Shown one piece after another: positions 25,472 through 32,284 of a stretch of 64,000 nucleotides of DNA. The first letter of the stretch is position 1. Every line of letters starts with the position of its first letter. Position numbers and translations under genes: made by a program. Source of the DNA: UBA4923 sp964486135 (lineage in GTDB: Bacteria; Bacillota; Clostridia; Saccharofermentanales; DTU023); NCBI GenBank assembly GCA_964486135.1, contig CAZAKT010000002.1, forward strand, positions 22,085 to 86,084, written 5' to 3'. The notes beneath the pieces are model-generated. The model saw only the letters and a list, made by a program, of their open reading frames with translations, was not told where the DNA came from and ran no database searches.

Positions 25472-26125
25472 ATGAGTCACTACGATGAAAAGATCCACCG
25501 CTGGGGGCGGATATCCGGCATTCTCGCCATGATCATGTTTGCGGCCTATCCCTTGCTGCTCAGCATCTACTTCAGGGCCTGGCCCTATCTGGGCGCCCTG
25601 GGCAAGGGCCTGCTGGGCGTCGTCCCTGTCTTCTACACCATAGGAATCATTGAGGCCTTTACCTACGGCCCCATGTTGGGGGCGGGCGGTTCCTATCTGA
25701 GCTTTGTAACCGGGAATATAACCAATCTGAAAGCCCCTTGCGCCATCAATGCCATGAAGGTGGCCAAGGCGGAACCGGGTACGCCGGAGGGTGAGGTCAT
25801 CTCCACCCTGGCGATCGGCATCTCCTCCATCGTGACGACCATAGTCCTCTTCCTGGGTATGCTCCTCTTGAGCTACCTGGCGCCCATCCTGGAATCGCCG
25901 GCCTTGACGCCTGCTTTCGCCAACATCCTCCCGGCCCTGTTCGGGGGACTGGCGGTTGTCTTCATTTCGAGGAACTGGAAGATCGCGATCGGTCCTATGG
26001 TGTTCATGCTGCTCCTCTTCCTCATCCAGCCCAGCCTGGCGAGCGCTGTCAGCCTCCTGGTACCGGTCGGGGCTGTCATCGCCATCCTGATATCCCGGAT
26101 ACTTTACAAGAGGGGGAAACTATAG
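25472..26125 (+). CDS. membrane partner of the DUF5058 protein, function unknown
   Basis: 217 residues, about six membrane helices. Starts at ATG 25472 after GGAGGTTGACCC, which lies inside the end of the upstream gene. The notable central loop GSYLSFVTGNITNLKAPCAINAMKVA lies between helices and is rich in small and polar residues, suggesting a substrate path. There is no ATPase or binding protein nearby, so if this is a transporter it would be secondary (ion-coupled) or a channel. The stop overlaps the convergent flavin reductase gene by 6 nt. I do not recognise a named family. Confidence 0.7.
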   Translation: MSHYDEKIHRWGRISGILAMIMFAAYPLLLSIYFRAWPYLGALGKGLLGVVPVFYTIGIIEAFTYGPMLGAGGSYLSFVTGNITNLKAPCAINAMKVAKAEPGTPEGEVISTLAIGISSIVTTIVLFLGMLLLSYLAPILESPALTPAFANILPALFGGLAVVFISRNWKIAIGPMVFMLLLFLIQPSLASAVSLLVPVGAVIAILISRILYKRGKL

Positions 26126-26656
26126 GCCCGGGAGACCGGAGGCCCGGTCCTCCCGGATAAGGACCTTTTCGATCCCGGCCACATAGAGGTGATGGAAGCC
26201 GCCACCGTACCACTTATCGACGATGGCCTGACCTTGGATCAGGTCCTGGGCGCTGAACTGGGGCCGGGCCATCTTCCTGCAGATAAAGGAGACTTTTGAC
26301 TCTTCAAAATAGGGGGTTTCCCCCTCATAGGCGACGGTCAAACCACAGGCCTTGATCTTATCCTGATCCCGGCCGGAATGCTGGCCGCAATAGGCCAGGA
26401 TCCGGCGGGACTCCTCCCCTTCCGGGAGGGCGGCAAAGGAAAAGCGGTCGGCCTTCTCCGTGAATTCAAAGGTGTATCGTTCCGGGCGGACCGCGACATA
26501 GACGACCTTTCTGCCCCAGATACAGCCAAAGCCACCCCAGCCGACGGTCATGGTGTTGATCCTGCCATCAAAGCAGGCTGTCAGCAACATCCCCTCCTCC
26601 AGCAGGGTGAAGGGATTTTCCCTGAGTTCGGCCGGATCAATGGATCTAAAAGTCAT
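26120..26656 (-). CDS. flavin reductase-like FMN-binding protein
   Basis: 178 residues with the split-barrel fold of the flavin_reductase/HpaC-related family: MLLTACFDGRINTMTVGWGGFGCIWGRKVV at the N-terminus forms the FMN phosphate and isoalloxazine site (N-T-M-T-V replaces the common N.MT.GW). YVAVRPERYTFEFTEKADRFSF follows, then the HSGRDQDKIKACGLT loop. Anaerobes carry many such FMN proteins that pass electrons from reduced flavin or ferredoxin to small molecules; the partner is not evident. ATG 26656 follows AGAAAGGAAAAACC. Confidence 0.88.
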   Translation of the reverse strand: MTFRSIDPAELRENPFTLLEEGMLLTACFDGRINTMTVGWGGFGCIWGRKVVYVAVRPERYTFEFTEKADRFSFAALPEGEESRRILAYCGQHSGRDQDKIKACGLTVAYEGETPYFEESKVSFICRKMARPQFSAQDLIQGQAIVDKWYGGGFHHLYVAGIEKVLIREDRASGLPGL

Positions 26657-26743
26657 GGTTTTTCCTTTCTCCCTGCCAGATGGGCATTCCCCGTTGGTTC
26701 AAAGGGACAAAACCCAGTATACCCTTATCCCTTCCCCTCATCC

Positions 26744-26770
26744 AAAAAGGGGCCGTCACAGACAGCCCCT
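26744..26770 (-). terminator. intrinsic terminator of the SleB-like hydrolase gene
   Basis: On the minus strand AGGGGCTGTC (26761-26770) pairs with GACGGCCCCT (26748-26757) with one G-T pair and a 3-nt loop, followed by TTTTT (26744-26748). Lies 25 nt after the stop codon. Confidence 0.8.
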
Positions 26771-26795
26771 CTTATGTAGGTCGGATTCAGGATCA

Positions 26796-27812
26796 TCAGT
26801 GGGTGCTGAAGAAGCGGACCGCATTTCGCTGGACGATGAATTTTTGAGTCTCATGCCATTTTCCCTTGGCCAGGTTGCTGGCATAGAAGTAGTAGATGGG
26901 GTGTTGGACCCCGCTCCCCCCCTGGTCAAAGACAAAGGAGACAGCCTGCTTGACGGTCTGGGAGACATTCTTCCTGACAGGAGCGGTATAACCGTACTTG
27001 CGCTTGATGACAGCCGCGCTGTTGGTGCCCGACCTTACCATGGAGTCGCGGATACACTGGGAGACCAATACGGCACCGATGTAATCATTTCCATACTCAC
27101 CCATGACCAGGCCCTCAAGAACTTGTCTGTCCGAAACCTGGAGCGACCGACCCTGGTAGCTCCTGTCAGGATTGGCTATTTCAATCAAGAATTGGCCATT
27201 CCCTGGAGCGGCTGCTGGACTCTCCTCCGGACTGGTGGTCTCGGCAGGAGGATTCCCCTCTGTTTCCTGAGCAGCTTGCTCCTGGGCAGCCTTCTCAGCC
27301 GCAGCCTTCTCTTCCGCTGCCCTCTTTTCAGCCGCCTTCTTTTCTGCAGCCTTTTTCTCAGCCGCCTTCTTCTCCGCGGCCTTTTTCGCCGCCGCCTTCT
27401 CCTCAGCCTCTCTCTTTTCCTCTTCGAGCCTGGCCTCTTCACTCAGCCTAACCCGCTCTTTTCTCTCTTCCTCTTCGGTTTCCATCCGGGCCAGGCGTTC
27501 CCAGCGCTTCAGATTTCTTTCACTGTCGGCCGAGGTCCCTGTATCCAGTTCAATCTCTTTTTCGGCTTCCGTGTCCATACCGGGTAGATCTGAAAGGTTC
27601 CGGTCAATGACGTCCGTATCAAATATTAGGAAGTCCTTGCCATCCTGCAGACTTAAGTAGGGTTCGTCCTCTCCGGCATCCAGACCGGATGAACTCCGGT
27701 CGGCCTGGGCACCACTGCCCGCGATTGCCGCCGTCACCGGCAGGGATAGCAGGGTAGCCGTCAGGACGGCACCAGCCATAAGTCGTTTATATCTGTTTAA
27801 CTTAGCTTTCAT
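26796..27812 (-). CDS. secreted SleB-like cell-wall hydrolase with Ala/Lys/Glu-rich helix
   Basis: 338 residues from ATG 27812 (GAGGCTGAA upstream; a GTG 14 codons earlier has no ribosome site). Signal peptide KLNRYKRLMAGAVLTATLLS... with cleavage near AIAGSG. An acidic region follows, then a long single alpha-helix of EKKAA-type repeats (about residues 125-190), a Pro/Thr/Ser-rich hinge, and a C-terminal domain. That domain fits the Hydrolase_2 (SleB/CwlJ) family: SDRQVLEGLVMGEYGNDY with the catalytic Glu, AVIKRKYGYTAPV and the ending HPIYYFYASNL...WHETQKFIV. Probably cleaves peptidoglycan at the surface. Monocistronic. Confidence 0.75.
   Translation of the reverse strand: MKAKLNRYKRLMAGAVLTATLLSLPVTAAIAGSGAQADRSSSGLDAGEDEPYLSLQDGKDFLIFDTDVIDRNLSDLPGMDTEAEKEIELDTGTSADSERNLKRWERLARMETEEEERKERVRLSEEARLEEEKREAEEKAAAKKAAEKKAAEKKAAEKKAAEKRAAEEKAAAEKAAQEQAAQETEGNPPAETTSPEESPAAAPGNGQFLIEIANPDRSYQGRSLQVSDRQVLEGLVMGEYGNDYIGAVLVSQCIRDSMVRSGTNSAAVIKRKYGYTAPVRKNVSQTVKQAVSFVFDQGGSGVQHPIYYFYASNLAKGKWHETQKFIVQRNAVRFFSTH
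27265..27425 (-). repeat. degenerate short tandem repeat encoding (A)AEKKA units
   Basis: Inside the wall-hydrolase gene, imperfect 15-nt units (GCCGCCTTCTTTTCT-like on the plus strand) repeat about eight times. They encode AAEKK/AAEEK pentads, with a half-unit period suggesting slippage growth. The product is expected to be a stiff charged helix rather than a globular domain. Confidence 0.75.
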
Positions 27813-28276
27813 TTCAGCCTCATACTTTCTAGCCAAACCACTCCCACTTGACACGCAGCAAAACCAGACATCAGACGTAGAACGATATAGGGGCTCGCGT
27901 TGGGGGGTTTTTTTGACTGTAGTTACCTTAACGCACCCTACCGGCCCATCAAAGGGTTAAATAGACGAATCTGCCAGGCTGTTGGGGTCCTTATGCTGTC
28001 ATTAAACAGAAAACAGCCTGTGCAAAAAGAGAGGAAGTGAAGGATAATACGGGCATAAGCTGACATAATGGACAAAATTCAGGCAGGGACAACTGTCAAA
28101 TTATCAAGCTTGGAATAGCTGTAATAGCATAGGGGCAGGCCCTTCGAGCCATTATATTCCACCAGGAGGAGGAAAATCCCGGTTTTGGGGTGGGAGCCGG
28201 CTCCTGGCAGTTCCCGAAAAAGGGTCTAAAATGAAACTATTGTGAAGAGAATTTGAATCCCGGGAGGAGAAGGAAG
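27813..28276. other. 464-nt intergenic region, no gene recognised
   Basis: The longest gene-free stretch, AT-richer than its surroundings, between divergent wall hydrolase and M42 peptidase genes. It holds an inverted repeat CAGGCTGTT (27975-27983) with 28012-28020, a TTGACA box on the minus strand (28094-28099) without a good -10, and a perfect palindrome GGAGCCGGCTCC (28193-28204) that can also pair with CCAGGAG about 20 nt upstream. I looked for c-di-AMP (ydaO) and c-di-GMP riboswitch cores because such leaders often precede wall hydrolases and saw neither. Confidence 0.5.
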
Positions 28277-29359
28277 ATGGATAAAAGCGAACTGGTCCGG
28301 ATGATTACCGATTACGCAGAGGCGAGCGGACCCTCCGGCTTTGAGCACGAGATGGCAGAAAAAATCATGGAATACAAGGACAGCTACGGGGAGATGACCC
28401 GTGACAGCCTCCAGAATGTCTACATCCGCCGTCACGGCAACAAGGGGGAGGGACTATGTGTCCAGCTGGACGCCCACCTGGATGAGGTGGGACTGATCGT
28501 CCAGTCCATCAAGGAGAATGGCATGCTGGCCGTCCTCCCCTTGGGCTCCTGGGTACCCAGCCATATACCCAGCCAGCTTTTCCGGGTCAGGACCAGGGAC
28601 GGCCGATGGATACCCGCCATTGCCGCCAGCAAACCGCCTCACTATCTGACGGAGGCAGAGAAGGGGGAAGGCGTCCGTCTGGACCAGATTGAGCTGGATG
28701 TAGGGGCCAGTTCCCGGCAGGAGGTGGAGGAGGTCTTTGGCCTTGGCCTGGCAGCCCCGGTCGTCCCCCATGTCGACTGCCACTATGACGAGGCGCAGGA
28801 CCTCCTCCTGGGCAAGGCCTTTGACTGCCGGCTCGGCTGTGCCGCTATGACGGCGACCCTGGAACGGTTGAAGGGGGAGGATCTGGAGATCGACCTGGTT
28901 GCCGCCTACTCAGCCCAGGAAGAGATCGGCGGCCGCGGTGCCCTGGTGACAGCCCGCCAGATTGATGCCGACCTGGCTATCGTCTTTGAGGGGACGCCGG
29001 CGGACGACAGTTTTGCCCCGGCCGGACAGGGGCAGACATTGTTGGGCAAGGGGCCCATGCTCCGCCATCTGGACCGCTCCATGGTGACACATCCGGGTTT
29101 TCAGCGCTATGCGCTGGACCTGGCCCGTGAGCAGGGGATCCCCGTCCAGGAGGCTGTCAGGAGCGGAGGCGGGACCAATGGCGGACTGATCCATACCGCG
29201 GGCGCCGGAATTCCCACCCTGGTCATCGGGATACCGGTCCGCTACATCCATACCCATCACGGTTGGGCGAAAGGGGCGGATGTCGAGGCCGCCATTGAGC
29301 TGGCGGTGGCCCTCCTCCGATCCTTTGATGGAAAAACCCTGGAGAAGCTGGTCTATTGA
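28277..29359 (+). CDS. M42-family metalloaminopeptidase/glutamyl peptidase-like
   Basis: 360 residues from ATG 28277, preceded by CGGGAGGAGAAGGAAG. Metal ligands and catalytic residues of the M42 (TET-forming) family are visible: VQLDAHLDEVGLIV (His-x-Asp), GKAFDCRLGC (bridging Asp), SAQEEIGGRGA (catalytic Glu-Glu), VFEGTPADD and the late THHGW histidine. Such enzymes assemble into large dodecamers that trim peptides in the cytosol. The GKAFDCRLG site reads DCR where DNR is usual, a mild deviation. Monocistronic; ends 17 nt before the convergent gatB stop. Confidence 0.92.
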   Translation: MDKSELVRMITDYAEASGPSGFEHEMAEKIMEYKDSYGEMTRDSLQNVYIRRHGNKGEGLCVQLDAHLDEVGLIVQSIKENGMLAVLPLGSWVPSHIPSQLFRVRTRDGRWIPAIAASKPPHYLTEAEKGEGVRLDQIELDVGASSRQEVEEVFGLGLAAPVVPHVDCHYDEAQDLLLGKAFDCRLGCAAMTATLERLKGEDLEIDLVAAYSAQEEIGGRGALVTARQIDADLAIVFEGTPADDSFAPAGQGQTLLGKGPMLRHLDRSMVTHPGFQRYALDLAREQGIPVQEAVRSGGGTNGGLIHTAGAGIPTLVIGIPVRYIHTHHGWAKGADVEAAIELAVALLRSFDGKTLEKLVY

Positions 29360-29376
29360 CGGGTCGGGAGGAGAGG

Positions 29377-30804
29377 CTAAAGGCCGGCGATGGTTTCGCG
29401 GAGCAGCTCCTCTACCAGCAGGGGATTGGCCCTGCCGCCCGTCTGTTTCATTACCCCCCCGACCAGTGACCGCAGGGCGCTTTCCTTGCCCTTGAGGAAG
29501 TCCTTGAGGGCCCGTTCGTTGGCGGCCAGGGCCGCCTCGATCGCGGGCTGAAGCCTCTCGCGGTCATTGATCTGGCCAAGATCATGTTCGGCGATATAGT
29601 TGACCGGATCAAAATCCTTTTCCATCAGGGCCTTCAGGACCTTCCGGCCGGTATTGCTGTTGATCTCATCCTTGGCCAGGAGGTCGGCCAGTTTGCCCAG
29701 GCTGACGGGGTTGAGCAGGTCTTCCTCCGTCTCCTCTGTGTAGAGGGGGGCGATATCCGCCAGGATCAGATTGACCAGGGTTTTGACATTCCCGGTCGCT
29801 GCCGCCGCTTTTTCAAAGAAATCCGACAGCTCCTTGTCGTCAGTGAGCCGCTCCGCCTCGTATTCTGTCAGGTCGAAGTCCCTGATATATTGGGCCTTCC
29901 GCTCATCGGCCAGCCTCGGAATGCCAGCCCGGATCTGTTCGATCTCCGCTGTTTCCACCTCAACGGGGACCAGGTCGGGATCTGGGAAATAACGGTAGTC
30001 GGTCGCCTCATCCTTCAAGCGCATAGGATAGGTCTGGCCGGTCTTCTCATCGTAGCGGCGGGTTTCTGAAATGATTTCATCCCCCGCCTCCAGGAGGCTG
30101 ACCTGACGTTTGAACTCGCTTTCTATGGCGCGGGCGATGAAGTTGAAGGAGTTCAGGTTTTTGAGCTCGACCCGGGTGCCCAGGGCCGACTCGCCCTTCT
30201 TGCGGACGGAAAGGTTGACATCGCATCGGAGAGATCCCTCGTTCATCTTACCGTCGGATATGCCGGTGTAACGGGCCATGGCCCGCAACTTCCTCAGGTA
30301 GGCGACGGCCTCTTCCCCATTTCGGATATCCGGTTCGGAGACAATTTCGATCAGGGGGACGCCACAGCGATTGCAGTCAACCAGGGTGCCCTCATCCGTA
30401 TGGATAAGCTTGCCGGCGTCCTCCTCCATATGGATCCGGTTGATGCGGATCCGCCTGACCCCGTCGCCCGTGGCGACCTCCAGGTAGCCCTTGGTGCAGA
30501 TGGGAAAAAAGTTCTGCGTGGTCTGGAAGGCCTTGGGAAGGTCGGGATAGAAGTAGTTCTTCCGATCAAAGCGAGACCAGCCCTCAATTGAGCAATGGGT
30601 CGCGATACCGGCCCGGATGGCAAATTCAACAACCTCGCGGTTCAAGGCGGGGAGGGTCCCCGGCAAGGCCAGACAGACGGGACAGACCTGCGTATTGGGC
30701 GGCGCGCCGAAGCTGGTCGCGCAATTGCACAGGAGTTTATGCTCCGTCTTCAATTCGATATGGACTTCAAGTCCGATTACAGATTCATAGTCCTGCAGGC
30801 TCAT
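29377..30804 (-). CDS. gatB: Asp/Glu-tRNA amidotransferase subunit B
   Basis: 475 residues, standard length. YESVIGLEVHIELKTEHKL at the N-terminus, CPVCLALPGTLPALN (zinc and core region), the tRNA-binding HMEEDAGK and CNRCGVPLIEIVSEPD motifs, and a C-terminal YqeY-like helical tail (from about 330) that contacts the tRNA. It phosphorylates the misacylated Asp/Glu and transfers ammonia delivered from GatA. ATG 30804 follows GGAGAGGTGATCCT and overlaps the gatA stop by 4 nt. Last gene of the aspS-gatC–gatA–gatB operon. Confidence 0.97.
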   Translation of the reverse strand: MSLQDYESVIGLEVHIELKTEHKLLCNCATSFGAPPNTQVCPVCLALPGTLPALNREVVEFAIRAGIATHCSIEGWSRFDRKNYFYPDLPKAFQTTQNFFPICTKGYLEVATGDGVRRIRINRIHMEEDAGKLIHTDEGTLVDCNRCGVPLIEIVSEPDIRNGEEAVAYLRKLRAMARYTGISDGKMNEGSLRCDVNLSVRKKGESALGTRVELKNLNSFNFIARAIESEFKRQVSLLEAGDEIISETRRYDEKTGQTYPMRLKDEATDYRYFPDPDLVPVEVETAEIEQIRAGIPRLADERKAQYIRDFDLTEYEAERLTDDKELSDFFEKAAAATGNVKTLVNLILADIAPLYTEETEEDLLNPVSLGKLADLLAKDEINSNTGRKVLKALMEKDFDPVNYIAEHDLGQINDRERLQPAIEAALAANERALKDFLKGKESALRSLVGGVMKQTGGRANPLLVEELLRETIAGL

Positions 30805-32273
30805 AGGATCACCTCTCCAGGGATGGGCAGGAGCCCGTGCGCGTCCTCATAATGGGCAGCCAGCCTGTAAAGCAGACCCTCGGAGAAGCGGGGTCCTACA
30901 AGCTGCATGCCGATGGGCAGACCGGCGTCCGTCATCCCAATCGGCAGGGACAGGGCGGGGAGGCCGGCCAGGGAGGGGGGGAGGGTAAAGCGGTCGTTGC
31001 TGTATTTGCCGCCACCCGCCTCTTCGGGTGAACTGCCCAGGGGCCAGGCCGGTGTCGCGGTGACCGGGGTCAGGAGGGCCTGGCAGCTATGGAAGACCTG
31101 GTTCAGCTCTTCAGTGACCAGGGTCCTTACCTGGGCCGCCTTGAGGAAGTAGTCCTGGTAGTGTTCCTCGGAGAGGGCCAGGCCGCCAAGCAGGATCCGC
31201 TCTTTGACTTCAGGGCCGAAGGCCTGGCCCCGGGACTTGAAGTAAATGTCCTCCAGGCTTTCGGCCTCGGGGCTCCTGAAGCCAAAATGGATACCATCGT
31301 AACGGTTCAAGGTGGAGAAGCCCTCCGCGCCTGAGATGATGTAATAGGCGGCAAGCGCCGCTTCGACCGTCTTCAGGTCAACCGGGACCAGGCGGGCGCC
31401 GGCCGACTCAAAGAAGGCAAGGGCGGCCTCCAGTCCCTTCTTGATAGTGGGATCCAGATCGCCTGACTCGAAATAAGCCCTCGACCAGCCGATGACGGGA
31501 TTGCCCAGATCCCCCTCCAGGAGCTCTGTATAGGCGGGGCCCTCCCGGCCCAGGCTATGGACATCCTTCTTGTCCCTCCGGGCGATGGTCTCGAGCACAA
31601 GCGCATTATCACGCACGCTCCGGGTCATGGGGCCGACCTGGTCAAGTGAAGGGGCAAAGGCTGTGACGCCCCGTCTTGAGACCAGGCCGTAGCTGGGGCG
31701 AAGGCCAACCAGTCCACAAAGGGCCGAGGGCTGCCTGATGGATCCACCCGTGTCCGTTCCGAGCGCGAAACAGGCCTCACCAGAGGCCACGGCAGCTGCG
31801 GATCCTCCGGAACTACCGCCGGGCACGCGCGACAGATCATAGGGATTACGTGTTGGATGGAAGGCTGAGGATTCCGTTGAATGTCCGATGGCGAATTCAT
31901 CCAGATTGGCCTTGCCGAGCAGGACCACCTCCTCCTGTTTGAGCAGGCGCCAGACGTAGGCATCGTAGGGGGGGATAAAATTTTCAGTCATCCGGGAGCC
32001 GTTGGTCGTGGGGATTCCCTTGACTGCGATATTGTCCTTCAAAGCACCTGGAAGTCCTGCGAGAAGAGCTAGTTGACGCTTTTCAGCCAGGAGGCGGTCG
32101 ACATGGTCGGCCTGGTTCAAGGCCAGATCCCGCGTCAGCGTGATGTAGGCGCCGACCCTTTCCTCCTGGGCCCCGATCCTGTCATATATGGCCTCCGTCA
32201 GTTCCCGGGAGGAGAAAAGTCTCTTGCGCAAGCCCTCTGCCAGTTGTCTCAATTCCATTGTTTGGTATTTCAT
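30801..32273 (-). CDS. gatA: Asp/Glu-tRNA amidotransferase subunit A (glutaminase)
   Basis: 490 residues of the amidase-signature family. The Ser-cisSer-Lys triad is intact: Lys in GALKDNIAVKG, the Ser pair in GGSSGGSAAAVASG and GTDTGGSIRQPSALCG. It releases ammonia from glutamine and channels it to GatB for conversion of Asp-tRNA(Asn) or Glu-tRNA(Gln). Starts 11 nt after the AspRS–GatC gene and overlaps gatB by 4 nt, so all subunits are made from one transcript in order C–A–B. Confidence 0.97.
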   Translation of the reverse strand: MKYQTMELRQLAEGLRKRLFSSRELTEAIYDRIGAQEERVGAYITLTRDLALNQADHVDRLLAEKRQLALLAGLPGALKDNIAVKGIPTTNGSRMTENFIPPYDAYVWRLLKQEEVVLLGKANLDEFAIGHSTESSAFHPTRNPYDLSRVPGGSSGGSAAAVASGEACFALGTDTGGSIRQPSALCGLVGLRPSYGLVSRRGVTAFAPSLDQVGPMTRSVRDNALVLETIARRDKKDVHSLGREGPAYTELLEGDLGNPVIGWSRAYFESGDLDPTIKKGLEAALAFFESAGARLVPVDLKTVEAALAAYYIISGAEGFSTLNRYDGIHFGFRSPEAESLEDIYFKSRGQAFGPEVKERILLGGLALSEEHYQDYFLKAAQVRTLVTEELNQVFHSCQALLTPVTATPAWPLGSSPEEAGGGKYSNDRFTLPPSLAGLPALSLPIGMTDAGLPIGMQLVGPRFSEGLLYRLAAHYEDAHGLLPIPGEVIL

Positions 32274-32284
32274 AGCCTATCCCC

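Noticed and set aside
27265..27425. Repeat tract considered as a CRISPR-like array
   Set aside because: Units are 15 nt, contiguous, have no unique spacers and keep the coding frame; no cas gene is near.
27185..27442. Arg-rich frame (85 codons) inside the wall-hydrolase gene
   Set aside because: It is the shifted reading of the GCC/AAG repeat encoding the Ala/Lys helix; low-complexity artefact, not a basic protein gene.
27813..28276. c-di-AMP (ydaO) or c-di-GMP riboswitch upstream of the wall hydrolase
   Set aside because: Expected because of the gene type, but the conserved cores of either class are not seen on either strand.
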